Shown here: piece after piece, positions 6,448-16,302 of the stretch
Numbering within the stretch: position 1 is the stretch's first letter
How the letters are laid out: each line of letters starts with the position of its first letter
Source of the DNA: Pantoea rodasii
GTDB lineage: Bacteria; Pseudomonadota; Gammaproteobacteria; Enterobacterales; Enterobacteriaceae
Length of the DNA stretch: 64,000 nt
Assembly (NCBI RefSeq): GCF_002095465.1
Contig: NZ_MLFP01000006.1
Span: 62,001-126,000, forward strand
Reading direction: 5' to 3'
Notes under the pieces: generated by a model
Databases searched by the model: none
What the model was told of the DNA's origin: nothing
What the model saw: the letters and a program-made list of their open reading frames with translations, nothing else
Program-made: the position numbers and the translations under genes

Positions 6448-7623
6448 TCAACCGAGAGCGTTGTACACCCGCGCCAAACGACCGGTGCCCGCTGCGCTTA
6501 CCGGCGACGCGTTGGCGGCGATGAAACAGGATTCCCCCGGTTTCAATACCAGCTGCTCACCTGACTTCTCAATCACCGCTTGTCCTTCGATGCAGAACAG
6601 CACCGCGGCGCTCTGCTGCGCTAGCGATTGTGGTGCAGCGGACAGTGAATGGATAGCAAAGGCAAAATCGTCCACCGGGATGGGGAAGTTCAGCGTATCG
6701 CCTTGCTGCTGAGGTTGGGTCAGCAGCGTCGCCGCGGGTTTAGCCTCGAACTTCAGGTTCGCCATCAGTTCTGGGATATCGATAAATTTCGGCGTCAAGC
6801 CTGCGCGCAATACGTTATCGGAGTTCGCCATCACTTCTAACGCCACGCCTTTCAAATACGCGTGCGGCGTTTCGGCAAACAGGAACATCGCTTCGCCGGG
6901 TTGCAGAGTGATAACGTTCAGCAGCAACGGCGAAAACAGACCGGTATCGTCAGGATAATCAGCGGCGATGTTTTTGATGGTCTGCCAGGGGTCGCCCTCG
7001 CGTGAATTGAGTGCAGACTTCAATACTGCCACGGCCCGTGATTTAGCCTCGTCTTTGAGTGACAGCAGCGTTGAAAACAGTTTTGCCAGGCTGGCCTCAT
7101 CGGCTTTTTCGAGGAAGTGGGCAATCTGCGGATGGGCGCCGGCGACCGGCTCAAGCAGGGAGACAATTTCGTGCATCTCGCGGAAGCCATTCATCGCCTG
7201 GAATGGCGTCAGGGCATACACCAGTTCCGGCTTGTGATTGGCATCTTTGTAATTTCGATTGGCGGCGCTCAGCGGAATCCCCGCGGCATTTTCACGCGCG
7301 AAACCCACTTCAGCCGCCGCTTTGCTTGGATGCACCTGAATCGATAATGCCTGATCGGCGCACAACACCTTAAACAAGAACGGTAGTTCACCAAAGCGTT
7401 GGGCTACGGCTTTTCCTAAAGTGGCAGCCTGATCGTCATTGATAACATCGCGCAGTGAACGCGTTTCACCGTTGATCTCAACGGTCGAAGGGCTTTTCGG
7501 GTGCGCGCCCATCCACAGTTCAGCCATCGGTAAACCCTGTGGGTTTTCAATGCCGTACAGGTCAGTCAGCGCAGTTTTGCTGCCCCAGGCGTAATTTTGC
7601 AGCGAATTGTTCAATTTTTGCAT
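6448..7623 (-). CDS. manA: mannose-6-phosphate isomerase, class I
   Basis: Interconverts mannose 6-phosphate and fructose 6-phosphate in the cytoplasm. 391 residues, the E. coli length. The zinc-site motifs are present: QVHPSK, the Glu in HKPELVYAL and the His in ETPHAYLKG. The start LNNSLQNYAWGSK is the family N-terminus. It is divergent from fumC across a 196-bp gap, as in other enterobacteria. Confidence 0.96.
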   Translation of the reverse strand: MQKLNNSLQNYAWGSKTALTDLYGIENPQGLPMAELWMGAHPKSPSTVEINGETRSLRDVINDDQAATLGKAVAQRFGELPFLFKVLCADQALSIQVHPSKAAAEVGFARENAAGIPLSAANRNYKDANHKPELVYALTPFQAMNGFREMHEIVSLLEPVAGAHPQIAHFLEKADEASLAKLFSTLLSLKDEAKSRAVAVLKSALNSREGDPWQTIKNIAADYPDDTGLFSPLLLNVITLQPGEAMFLFAETPHAYLKGVALEVMANSDNVLRAGLTPKFIDIPELMANLKFEAKPAATLLTQPQQQGDTLNFPIPVDDFAFAIHSLSAAPQSLAQQSAAVLFCIEGQAVIEKSGEQLVLKPGESCFIAANASPVSAAGTGRLARVYNALG

Positions 7624-7819
7624 CGTTTACCCTTAATAACCGTAAGTAAATAGGCTTATTAAAGCAGAAAGTGCCATACAAAATACATCAACAAGTGCAA
7701 TAAACGCGATGGGCTCGCATAATGTTAATTTCTTGTATGTGACAATCTTGCTCGCTCAACGGCGTCGCGGGAAGACGACCTGAGCGGAAACCTCTAATCT
7801 GAGCTAAGGAGACGTAGTC

Positions 7820-9217
7820 ATGGCAGCGAATCGCATTGAAAAAGATTCAATGGGACCGATCGAAGTACCGGCAGATAAGTTGTGGGGGGCACAAACCCAG
7901 CGTTCGCTGGAGCATTTCCGAATCTCAACCGAGAAGATGCCCGTTGCATTGGTGCATGCTTTGGCGTTGACCAAACGCGCAGCAGCACAGGTGAACCGTG
8001 ATCTCGGCCTGCTTCCGGCAGAGCGTGCGGAGGCGATCCTGAAGGCGGCTGACGAAGTGCTGGCTGATAAACACAGTGAAGAGTTTCCGCTGGCGATCTG
8101 GCAGACCGGTTCCGGTACCCAGACCAACATGAACATGAACGAAGTGCTGGCCAACCGCGCCAGTGAAATCCTCGGCGGCGAGCGTGGCATGTCGCGTTTG
8201 GTGCACCCAAATGATGACGTCAACAAGAGCCAAAGCTCCAACGATGTGTTCCCCACCGCCATGCACGTGGCCGCGGTCATCGCCGTGCGGGAGCAGCTGA
8301 TTCCGCAGATTCATGTGCTGAAAAAGACCCTGAGCGAGAAGTCTGAAGCCTTTAAAGACATCGTGAAGATTGGTCGTACCCACCTGCAAGACGCCACGCC
8401 ATTGACGCTGGGCCAGGAAATTTCTGGCTGGGTGGCAATGCTGGAGCATAACCTCAAGCACATCGAACACAGCATTCCTCACGTGGCCGAACTGGCGCTG
8501 GGCGGCACCGCAGTGGGCACGGGTTTGAACACCCATCCGGAATACGCGGTGCGTGTGGCGAAAGCCCTGGCCGACCTGACTCAGCAACCGTTTATTACCG
8601 CGCCGAATAAATTTGAAGCGCTGGCAACTTGTGATGCGCTGGTGCATGCACACGGTGCCTTGAAAGGCCTGGCGGCGTCACTGATGAAAATCGCGAATGA
8701 CGTGCGCTGGCTGGCATCCGGTCCACGTTGCGGCATCGGCGAACTGGCCATTCCGGAAAACGAGCCGGGCAGCTCGATCATGCCAGGTAAAGTCAACCCG
8801 ACCCAATGCGAAGCACTGACCATGCTGTGCTGTCAGGTGATGGGTAACGACGTCGCGGTCAATATTGGTGGTGCATCAGGCAACTTCGAGCTGAACGTGT
8901 TCCGTCCGATGGTCATCCACAACTTCTTGCAATCCGTTCGCCTGTTAGCTGATGGCATGGACAGCTTTAACCACCACTGCGCAGTCGGCATTGAACCGGT
9001 GCGCGAACGTATCGATCAGTTGCTGAACGAATCGCTGATGCTGGTAACGGCGCTGAATACCCATATCGGTTATGACAAAGCGGCGGAAATCGCCAAGAAA
9101 GCGCATAAAGAAGGACTGACACTGAAAGGCTCGGCGCTCAAGCTCGGTTATCTGACCGAAGAACAGTTCGACGAGTGGGTCCGTCCTGAAGAGATGGTTG
9201 GCAGCATGAAGCAGTAA
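7820..9217 (+). CDS. fumC: class II fumarate hydratase
   Basis: Converts fumarate to L-malate without an iron-sulfur cluster. 465 residues, with the superfamily signature [11 protein letters not shown] and the active-site region [20 protein letters not shown] lies 8 bases before the ATG. E. coli has fumA just upstream; here fumA is absent and fumC stands alone. It ends at a strong bidirectional terminator shared with tus. Confidence 0.97.
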   Translation: MAANRIEKDSMGPIEVPADKLWGAQTQRSLEHFRISTEKMPVALVHALALTKRAAAQVNRDLGLLPAERAEAILKAADEVLADKHSEEFPLAIWQTGSGTQTNMNMNEVLANRASEILGGERGMSRLVHPNDDVNKSQSSNDVFPTAMHVAAVIAVREQLIPQIHVLKKTLSEKSEAFKDIVKIGRTHLQDATPLTLGQEISGWVAMLEHNLKHIEHSIPHVAELALGGTAVGTGLNTHPEYAVRVAKALADLTQQPFITAPNKFEALATCDALVHAHGALKGLAASLMKIANDVRWLASGPRCGIGELAIPENEPGSSIMPGKVNPTQCEALTMLCCQVMGNDVAVNIGGASGNFELNVFRPMVIHNFLQSVRLLADGMDSFNHHCAVGIEPVRERIDQLLNESLMLVTALNTHIGYDKAAEIAKKAHKEGLTLKGSALKLGYLTEEQFDEWVRPEEMVGSMKQ

Positions 9218-9264
9218 CTTTCGCAGCGGACTGACTGTCAGTTCAGCGAGGGTTGGTGGTTACA

Positions 9265-9286
9265 GAGGCGGCCTGCGGGCCGCCTC
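9265..9286. terminator. bidirectional terminator between fumC and tus
   Basis: Nine-bp perfect stem GAGGCGGCC / GGCCGCCTC with a four-base loop, between two convergent genes. Confidence 0.8.
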
Positions 9287-9290
9287 TTCA

Positions 9291-10217
9291 TTACAGTTTG
9301 TCACTCCACAAATGCAATCTTGGGATCACCAGATGCAGCGGCTGCGCCAGCGGCTTATAGCGGTGCGCCACGTTATCGGCATCGTAATCCAGCAATTCCC
9401 CTAAAATCGGCACTTGAGTTTTATCGCGGCACAATACCAGCAGCGGAGAAGGGCAGGCGAGTTGCACTTGCTTCTTATCACTGGCCCGCCAGACGCGGGC
9501 AATCGGTTGAACTTTCACCGGACGTTTGATTTTCAATTTGGCATCGGCGGGCAACGACAGAATCATTTCCAGCTCCTGCTGCACTTTCTCTGACCACTGC
9601 TCGCGCGTCCATGGCGCTTGCGCACGGTTTGCCTTCAGGCTGCGCTCCAGTTGTTCAACGACCGCTTCTCGCGTGAGGTTCTTGATGATGTTCTTGTTGG
9701 CCCAGCCAAAACGCAGACTGTCCGGTGCGTGCAGCAGGGTCACGCTGCGGTAGGCATTGAGCGTAATTAAACCGCGCAGATGTTGGTGAACAAATTCAAA
9801 GCGCGCCTCACTCGGCAACCCCGATTCCACGGTGATCAGGTGTTCAAGCCGCAGCTTGAGCGCATTAATATCGGCAACCTGTTGGCTGATTTGTTCGCTG
9901 ATGGCGTCATCCGCTTCAATGCAGATCGCTCCGGGCAATCGCACTGCCGCTTTGGTGCTGAGTTTTTCTGACTGGTGCTGCATAAACAGACGGCAGTAGT
10001 GAGCCAGCGCCATATCACGTGCTTTCTGGCCGAGATGTTGAGTGACGGCGATGCGCTCAATCTCATCATTCTCGTGGCCTTTTTCAATCTCGGGCAAACT
10101 GAATGCGCGCGCAATCAGCAACGGCTGCTGTTCCACCTGCTGGCGTAAGGTGCTAAGACCCAACTCCAGCGCATTGACGCACGCGTGCAAATCGGCAACC
10201 AAATCATAGCGAGACAT
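9291..10217 (-). CDS. tus: Tus replication-termination protein
   Basis: Binds Ter sites and arrests DnaB helicase from one side, trapping forks in the terminus. About 308 residues; conserved stretches include FGWANKNIIKNL, KLKIKRPVKVQPIARVWR and LDYDADNVAHRYKPLAQPL. I chose the ATG at 10217 (MSRYDLV, matching the E. coli start MARYDLV) with GGAGCG in front; the frame opens four codons earlier. A Ter site overlaps the promoter region immediately upstream, as TerB does in E. coli, implying autorepression. Confidence 0.95.
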   Translation of the reverse strand: MSRYDLVADLHACVNALELGLSTLRQQVEQQPLLIARAFSLPEIEKGHENDEIERIAVTQHLGQKARDMALAHYCRLFMQHQSEKLSTKAAVRLPGAICIEADDAISEQISQQVADINALKLRLEHLITVESGLPSEARFEFVHQHLRGLITLNAYRSVTLLHAPDSLRFGWANKNIIKNLTREAVVEQLERSLKANRAQAPWTREQWSEKVQQELEMILSLPADAKLKIKRPVKVQPIARVWRASDKKQVQLACPSPLLVLCRDKTQVPILGELLDYDADNVAHRYKPLAQPLHLVIPRLHLWSDKL

Positions 10218-10224
10218 GTTACGC

Positions 10225-10247
10225 TCCATAGTTACAACATACCCTCC
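10225..10247 (-). promoter_or_regulatory. Ter site (TerB-like) upstream of tus
   Basis: The minus strand reads GTATGTTGTAACTA across 10242-10229, identical to the core of E. coli TerB. The flanks (GGAGG before, TGGA after) differ from TerB. It lies 8 bp upstream of the tus start, so Tus bound here should both block forks in one direction and repress tus. Confidence 0.9.
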
Positions 10248-10375
10248 AACTTAACTGATAGGGTGCCAATCTGCCAGCCTGGAAACATCATTTCGCGAAG
10301 CAGGGCACACAAGCATTTTTTGCAATAGGATGAACGTGTTATAACAACACTTTGCCTGCTAACGGAATAATTGTC

Positions 10376-11557
10376 GTGGAGCATCACCCTAAACCTGCTG
10401 TTTCTGCCATCGTCACCCTGGGATTGGTGCAAATCCTGTCGTGGGGCGGTTCATTTTATCTGATGGCAGTGATGGCCAACCCGATTGTGGCGGAAACCGG
10501 CTGGTCGCAGCAATGGGTATACGGTGCGCTCTCGCTGGGCATATTGATTTCAGGCTTACTGGCACCGCTGAGTGGCCGATTGATTGCAGGATCCTACGGC
10601 CGGTTTTTACTGGCTTCGAGCGGCGTCGTGATGGCCGTGGGACTGGTGATCATGGGACTTAGCCATCATCTGCTGCTGTTTCTGTTTGCCTGGTTGATCA
10701 TCGGTATCGGGATGGCGATGGGCTTATATGATTCACTGTTTGCCACGCTGGGCACGCTTTACGGTGGTCAGGCGCGCGGCGCGATTACCGGCATCACCCT
10801 GATTTCCGGCTTCTGCACCTCACTGGTGTGGCCGGGTACGGCACTGCTCATCCATTGGCTCGATTGGCGCGGGGCGTGTTTTGCTATTGCCGGTTTGCTG
10901 TGTATGGCCGTTTTGCCCGCCTATGGCTACGCGCTGCCCGCGCCGGTTAAATCCAGCATAAAAAAGGCTACAAAAAAACATCACGGGCATGATGATTTAG
11001 CACCGGGGCTGTTCTGGTTGCTGTGTGCTATTTTCACCCTCGCATCGGTGATCATGACGGCGATTTCAGTGCAACTGATTAGCTTGTTGCAGGCAAGCGG
11101 TCATTCACTCACGGCGGCCCTGGCCATCAGCGCCATTTTGGGACCCTGTCAGGTCGGTTCACGGATTGTGGATATTGCGTTCAAACGCGGACATCCGATC
11201 TGGACGACGTTTTTCTCCGTGGGATTGGTGGCGATCGGCTTGCTGCTGCTGACCCTGTATCCGCAGTTTGCGCTAGTGAGTATGGTGCTGTACGGCGCCG
11301 GAAATGGTCTGCGTGCGATAGTGCGGGGAACTTTACCGCTGGTGATGGTCAAACCAGAGTCTTACGCCATTGTTGTCGGTCGCATGGCGCGTCCTGCACT
11401 GATTGGCCAGGCGTTGACGCCGCTGGTAGGGGGATATGTTTTTCAGCAGTTCGGGGCGAATGCCACTTTATGGCTGCTGTGCCTGTTGGCGTTAATTAAC
11501 GTGTTGTTGGTGGGGGTGCTGAAGCAAAAATTGCCAGCGCTGCAGCCACAAGCGTAA
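10376..11557 (+). CDS. MFS transporter, 12 membrane segments
   Basis: About 393 residues from GTG 10376 (frame open from TTG 10352). Twelve hydrophobic segments in two halves of six, joined by a basic loop (KSSIKKATKKHHGHD), is the layout of major facilitator permeases. The substrate is not evident from the sequence. It lies between tus and the oqxR-like gene, and no substrate-linked enzyme sits next to it. Confidence 0.8.
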   Translation: MEHHPKPAVSAIVTLGLVQILSWGGSFYLMAVMANPIVAETGWSQQWVYGALSLGILISGLLAPLSGRLIAGSYGRFLLASSGVVMAVGLVIMGLSHHLLLFLFAWLIIGIGMAMGLYDSLFATLGTLYGGQARGAITGITLISGFCTSLVWPGTALLIHWLDWRGACFAIAGLLCMAVLPAYGYALPAPVKSSIKKATKKHHGHDDLAPGLFWLLCAIFTLASVIMTAISVQLISLLQASGHSLTAALAISAILGPCQVGSRIVDIAFKRGHPIWTTFFSVGLVAIGLLLLTLYPQFALVSMVLYGAGNGLRAIVRGTLPLVMVKPESYAIVVGRMARPALIGQALTPLVGGYVFQQFGANATLWLLCLLALINVLLVGVLKQKLPALQPQA

Positions 11558-11734
11558 AGGAGAGTGGTAAACTAAGCAGCCTGTGCGCTTCTGCCTGATC
11601 AAATGATGAATACGTGCCTTGATCACAGTCGCTGGCTTCTAAAAAGCAACAGTGTTTGTTATATTTATTGCTCATTGATTACTCACTGCCGCGGCATAAA
11701 AACAAGAAGATAAACCGCAACTCAGGATACAGAA

Positions 11735-12219
11735 ATGCTTGATTACCGCTTCCCGACAGCTTTGCAGATGGTTTTGAGCGTAGCGATGGCGGAGCAACTG
11801 GGCAAACGCTCGACCAGTGCTATTTTGGCGTATGGTCTTGAAGCGAACCCCAGTTTCATTCGGAAACTTATGGTTCCGTTAACACGCGATGGCATCATTG
11901 TCTCTACGCTTGGCCGTACCGGTTCGATTCATCTCGGTCGGCCAGCCGCAGACATCACGCTGCGCGATATTTATACTTCTGTGATCGAAGACAAAAGCTC
12001 TGGGCCTCACGTCCGGATGTGGCACCGCGCTGCCTGGTCAGTGCCAACCTGTGCTGGTACTTCAAATCGATTGCTGAAGAGGCAGAAGAAGCCTCATTGA
12101 AGGTGCTGGAGACGCGCACCGTGGCCGATGCACTGGCAGAGCTGAAGAAACACAACACCAGCAGCTGCGGTGAACTGCCCGATCTCGAAATCGAAGACCT
12201 CTGCAAAAAATCCCGCTGA
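11735..12219 (+). pseudogene. oqxR: Rrf2-family repressor, OqxR ortholog, frame interrupted
   Basis: The first 90 codons (YRFPTALQMVLSVAMAEQ, NPSFIRKLMVPLTRDG, GSIHLGRPA) follow OqxR, the Rrf2-type repressor of oqxAB and rarA in Klebsiella. At AAAA 11993-11996 the frame breaks; one extra A gives DKKLWASRPDV and runs on through NLCWYFKSIAEEAEEASLKVL to the stop at 12219. The break is most likely a base-call error. If real, it would remove the C-terminal half and derepress the pump. In Klebsiella oqxR sits next to oqxB; here about 4 kb of other genes separate them. Confidence 0.85.
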
Positions 12220-12230
12220 AATCAGTAAAA

Positions 12231-12258
12231 CGGTTACCGGACATCAGCCCGGTAACCG
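12231..12258. terminator. terminator after oqxR
   Basis: Ten-bp stem CGGTTACCGG / CCGGTAACCG between two convergent genes. Confidence 0.7.
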
Positions 12259-12264
12259 ACACTG

Positions 12265-12489
12265 TTACTTAGACATCCCATCTTTTGCCATATCGTCTTT
12301 CGCCATGCCATCTTTCTTCATGCTGTCATGTTTTTTGATCGGTTTTTTCATGTGGTCTTTCTTCATGCCGTCATGGGACATAGCGCTGTCGTTCTGCATG
12401 GCATCTTTCGCCATGGTGTCAGCCGCATAAGCACCAGAGAAAGCCATCAACATCGCGCCTGCCAATACGGTGACAATAATATTTTTCAT
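12265..12489 (-). CDS. secreted MXKDX pentapeptide-repeat protein
   Basis: 74 residues: a Sec signal peptide (IIVTVLAGAMLMAFSGAYA) followed by a Met/Lys/Asp-rich tail built on the MxKDx repeat (MAKDA, MKKDH, MKKDG, MAKDD, MAKDG). I chose the second ATG because GGAA is 7 bases upstream of it. Small periplasmic proteins with this repeat are a known family of unknown function; the Met, His and Asp content would allow metal binding, but that is a guess. It lies just downstream of the molybdopterin oxidoreductase on the same strand. Confidence 0.85.
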   Translation of the reverse strand: MKNIIVTVLAGAMLMAFSGAYAADTMAKDAMQNDSAMSHDGMKKDHMKKPIKKHDSMKKDGMAKDDMAKDGMSK

Positions 12490-12515
12490 CTTCATTTCCT
12501 TTCAGGTTGAGGGTA

Positions 12516-13304
12516 TTAACTGCCGCCAAACCAGTTGTAGCCCTGATCTTCCCAGTAGCCACCGGTAAAGCGGTTGGTGATTTCAATTGAAATAATGTGC
12601 TTGGGGTTTTTATAACCCAGCTTGGTCGGAATGCGTAATTTCATGGGGTAACCGTATTCCGGCGGTAATAGGCGTCCATCCCAACTCAGTGCTAATAAGG
12701 TTTGCGGATGCAATGCGGTAGCCATATCAATACTGGTGTAGTAATCATCGGCACAGCGGAAGCTGACATATTTCGCTTTGGTATCCGCCCCAATAAGTTG
12801 CAAGAAGTCACTAAAACGTACACCGCCCCAGCGGCCAATCGCGCTCCATCCTTCGACGCAAATATGGCGGGTGATCTGTTCATGCTGTGAAAGTTTATAT
12901 AACTCAGGCAGTCGCCAGCTGCGTTTATCACGTATTAAACCGGTAAGTTGCAACTGGTAATCATCACCGTTGACCTGCGGAATATCTTCTTCACCGTAAA
13001 AGGCATTAAACGGAAACGGACGCGTGATATCTTTTAAGGTATATTCTGGCGCCATTTGGTAACCACTGAATAACCACCCCTGAATACGGTCATTAAAGCG
13101 TGACATGCGGCTTAATACGTTTTCGATGTCGGGATTATTGTCGAGGTCACATCCGGTTAGCAACGCCACGCCGCCCGCAGTTAGACCCATGCGCAAAAAA
13201 TGACGACGTGAATGGCCCGACAGTTGTTTCGCCAGAATCAATGTGGCGTCCTTTAATAGAGCATCAGTTTCACTGCTGGGACGTTCAATCTTTTTAGGGT
13301 TCAT
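12516..13304 (-). CDS. sulfite-oxidase-family molybdopterin oxidoreductase
   Basis: 262 residues. A twin-arginine motif (SRRHFLRMG, Arg33-34) and a lipobox-like LLTGC suggest Tat export, perhaps as a lipoprotein. The body is the Oxidored_molyb fold with the cofactor Cys149 in RHICVEGWSAIGRWGG. It resembles the catalytic half of MsrP-type systems but is shorter and differs from E. coli MsrP around the Tat region. The following gene (4 bp upstream on this strand) is a membrane cytochrome b, presumably its electron donor. Confidence 0.85.
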   Translation of the reverse strand: MNPKKIERPSSETDALLKDATLILAKQLSGHSRRHFLRMGLTAGGVALLTGCDLDNNPDIENVLSRMSRFNDRIQGWLFSGYQMAPEYTLKDITRPFPFNAFYGEEDIPQVNGDDYQLQLTGLIRDKRSWRLPELYKLSQHEQITRHICVEGWSAIGRWGGVRFSDFLQLIGADTKAKYVSFRCADDYYTSIDMATALHPQTLLALSWDGRLLPPEYGYPMKLRIPTKLGYKNPKHIISIEITNRFTGGYWEDQGYNWFGGS

Positions 13305-13307
13305 TTT

Positions 13308-13907
13308 TTAGCGTCCGCGTGTCATCAGTAATAATGTTTTAGGCACCAGCGCTACCATGATCAGATGAATAACAACAAAGGCGCATAAAAAGCTCATGGC
13401 AAAGAAGTGGAGGTAGCGTGCGGCATCATAGCCGCCCAATAATTCTCGCAGGAATGCGAATTGCACCGACTTCCATAACACCAATCCTGAAATAGCTAAT
13501 AACATGCCATCAGCGACAACCAGCATATAAGCGAATTTCTGCACCATATTATATTGGCGAAGATCGTGATGGCTAAGATGTCCTTTTAATGCAGATAAGC
13601 CATCTTTCCCTAATTGAGCCATGCTGAGTGGCAGAAAACGTTGGTGAAAACGGCCGCTCAGGAGGTTCAGCGTGAGATATAACACGCCATTACCGGCAAA
13701 GAGCCACATTGCCGCAAAATGCCATTGCAGTGCGCCACCCAGCCAACCTCCCAGGGTATATCCGTTTGGAAAGGAAAACGGAAATAAAGGAGACGCGTTA
13801 TAAATTCTCCAGCCACTAAGAATCATCAATATCATAGCAACGGCATTGATCCAGTGAGTTATTCGCAACCACAGCGGATGAATAATTTGACCAGGAGCAC
13901 GTTTCAT
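13308..13907 (-). CDS. membrane cytochrome b partner of the molybdoenzyme
   Basis: About 199 residues from the ATG at 13907, which has AGAGG in front; the open frame begins further upstream. Four membrane spans carry His residues (WLRITHWINAVAMILMILSG, LHFFAMSFLCAFVVIHLIM), the pattern of di-haem cytochrome b561/Ni-hydrogenase-type subunits. It is transcribed first in a two-gene operon with the Tat-exported molybdoenzyme and would pass quinol electrons to it. Confidence 0.85.
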   Translation of the reverse strand: MKRAPGQIIHPLWLRITHWINAVAMILMILSGWRIYNASPLFPFSFPNGYTLGGWLGGALQWHFAAMWLFAGNGVLYLTLNLLSGRFHQRFLPLSMAQLGKDGLSALKGHLSHHDLRQYNMVQKFAYMLVVADGMLLAISGLVLWKSVQFAFLRELLGGYDAARYLHFFAMSFLCAFVVIHLIMVALVPKTLLLMTRGR

Positions 13908-14059
13908 TCTGCACCTCTGCATATTGCTATGCCGTTTGGAATGAAGAGACTTTGCGCCGTTATTGATCACAGAGTCCTCACGTAGAGTTAAACAAAATGT
14001 GATAACTCCGGGGGACAATTCTGTATAAGATTTAAAGGATGTTCATTGAGGCGTTCAAT

Positions 14060-14782
14060 ATGATGGCGAAGAAGATCTTAATCGTTGAAGACGATAGCAA
14101 TATTGCCGAGCTGTTACACATTCATCTGCGTGACGAAGGCTTTGATATTACGCATGCGGCGGATGGCGACAGGGGCAGTCAGCTGTTGGAAAGCCAACGC
14201 TGGGATGCGCTGATCTTCGACATTATGCTGCCCGGCGTCGATGGACTGGAGCTATGTCGCCGCGCGCGCAATATGCAGCACTACACGCCGATAGTGATGA
14301 TCAGCGCCCGTGCCAGTGAAGTGCATCGCGTGCTGGGGCTGGAGCTGGGCGCAGATGACTATTTGACTAAGCCCTTCTCGATGCTGGAACTGGTGGCGCG
14401 CGTTAAAGCACTTTTCCGCCGCCAGGAAGCGATGAGCCAGAACCTGCGTCAGGATGCGGGAAATCTCCGCCTCGGTAGCCTGAGCATTGATCCGGTAGCC
14501 CGTGAGGTTCGACTGGCGCAGACGCTGATTGAACTGACGCCACGCGAATTCGAGCTGCTCTATCATTTTGCCCGCCATCCAGGAAAGGTCTTTTCGCGTC
14601 TTAGCCTGCTAAATCTGGTGTGGGGTTACCAGCATGAAGGCTACGAGCACACGGTCAATACCCACATCAATCGACTCCGCCTCAAAATTGAAGCGACGCC
14701 AGCAGAGCCGCGTTGGATTCTGACGGTGTGGGGGCAGGGCTACAAATTCGTGGTGCCCGGAGAGGGGGAGCAGGCTTCATGA
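14060..14782 (+). CDS. OmpR-family response regulator
   Basis: 240 residues: receiver domain with the acidic pair in VEDDSN, phospho-acceptor Asp54 (LIFDIMLPG) and Lys in LTKPF, then a winged-helix DNA-binding domain (LTPREFELLYHF, NTHINRLRLKIE). GAGG precedes the ATG at 14060. The stop overlaps the kinase start as ATGA, so the two are co-translated. Divergent from the molybdoenzyme operon, which is the obvious candidate target. Confidence 0.93.
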   Translation: MMAKKILIVEDDSNIAELLHIHLRDEGFDITHAADGDRGSQLLESQRWDALIFDIMLPGVDGLELCRRARNMQHYTPIVMISARASEVHRVLGLELGADDYLTKPFSMLELVARVKALFRRQEAMSQNLRQDAGNLRLGSLSIDPVAREVRLAQTLIELTPREFELLYHFARHPGKVFSRLSLLNLVWGYQHEGYEHTVNTHINRLRLKIEATPAEPRWILTVWGQGYKFVVPGEGEQAS

Positions 14783-16219
14783 AGCGCCTGTCACTGACGC
14801 AGCGTTTGACGCTGGTGTTTGCCCTGATGTTATTGATCAGCAGTGCGCTGATCCTGTTGGTTCAAGACAACAATCGCCAGCAGTACAGCGATGCCATGAT
14901 TCAAAACTTATCGCGGGATTTGGCCGCTTCCATCGCCAAGAGTAGCGCCTTGATGAATGCCGGAAATACCGATGGTCCGGCGCTAAAACAGCTTTTTGGC
15001 CAGATGATGTCATTCAACCCGAGCGTGGAGGTTTATCTGCTGGATGCGCAGGGCCGCATTCTGGCCAATGATGCGCCAGCCGGGCATGTGCACCGGGATC
15101 GCATTGACGTCCGGCCGCTGCAAAAGTGGCTGAACGGTGCGCCACTGCCGGTATATGGTGACGATCCTCGCTCTTCTTCTGCGCTAAAAGTGTTCAGCGT
15201 GGCACCGATTGTTAATGGCAGCAGCACCGTGGGTTATCTCTACGTGATTCTGCAGGGGGAGAATTATCAACAGCTGCAGCAGGGGGTAAAAATGTCCGTG
15301 CTGCGCAGCGCCATGCTTTGGTCGGTGGTGGTGATTGTGCTGCTTGGGTTGATGGCCGGTGCGGCCGCCTATTATTGGGTCACGAGACCGGTGCGACAGC
15401 TGACACAAAAGGTGACAGCGGGTGAGGATGCATTGCAACGCTTTGCCGCCTTACCCCAATCAACGCAGCAGGATGAAGTGGCGCAGCTGCAAAACGCCTT
15501 TATCGAGATGGCGAAGCGTATTGACGCTCAGGTACAGACGCTGGAGCTGAAAGACCAGCAGCGTCGTGAGTTTGTCGCCAACATTTCGCATGACTTGCGC
15601 ACACCGCTGATGTCGATTCAGGGTTATCTGGAGACGCTGGCGGTGAAAGCCGGCAGCTTGACCGAAGCGGAGCGCAGCCGATATTTGCAAATTGCTCTGA
15701 CGCAAAGTGAAAAGGTCGGCATGCTCGCGCAGCAACTGTTTGAGTTAGCGCGGCTGGAACATGGCGTCGTCACGCCACAGTACGAACGCTTTTCGCTGCC
15801 GGATTTGGTTCAGGACGTCATCCAGAAATTTGAACTGGCGTTGGAAAAATCCAGCTGCATTTGTCTGTTGATATCGCGTCGGGATTACCGATGATCGACG
15901 CGGATATGTCGATGATTGAGCGTGTTTTGACCAACCTGGTCGATAACGCTATCCGTCATACGCCGTCGGGTGGAAACATTACCCTGCGTCTGTGGCTGGA
16001 AGGGGAAAAGTGATGATGGAGCTGGAAGACAACGGTCCGGGTATCTCACCCGAAGTGAGTCAGACACTGTTTGAACGTCCCTCCATCATCGATCCGGATC
16101 GTCGCGATAATGGTGGCTTGGGGCTGGTCATCGTTCGTCGCATGTTGCAGTTGCATCGCGGCGACATTGCATTGAAACCCGCGCCGGGTGCCTGCTTCCA
16201 ACTTTTCGTTCCCCTATAA
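14779..16219 (+). pseudogene. sensor histidine kinase, frame interrupted twice
   Basis: Starts by ATGA overlap with the regulator. Two membrane spans frame a periplasmic sensor of about 130 residues; then HAMP, the phospho-acceptor H-box (FVANISHDLRTPLMSI), N-box (LTNLVDNAIRHTP), G1 (EDNGPGIS) and G2 (GGLGLVIVRRML). The frame breaks at AAAAA 15845-15849 and again near GGGGAAAA 16002-16009. One added base at each place rebuilds a continuous kinase (EKIQLHLSVDIASG, then LEGEKVMMELEDNG). Both losses are in homopolymers, so the gene is probably intact. Confidence 0.85.
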
Positions 16220-16222
16220 AAA

Positions 16223-16244
16223 AGGCGGCCATCCTCGGCCGCCT
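16223..16244. terminator. bidirectional terminator between kinase and oqxB
   Basis: Eight-bp stem AGGCGGCC / GGCCGCCT with six-base loop and an A run on the left. Confidence 0.75.
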
Positions 16245-16302
16245 CACTTTATCGCAAAACAGAGTTACACCGTCTGCACTTCCGCATCCGGCTGCTTACG
16301 CG

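Noticed and set aside
11993..11996. Programmed ribosomal frameshifting in oqxR and the other broken genes
   Set aside because: There is no slippery heptamer plus downstream structure, and the required base is simply absent in all cases; a homopolymer miscall explains them better.
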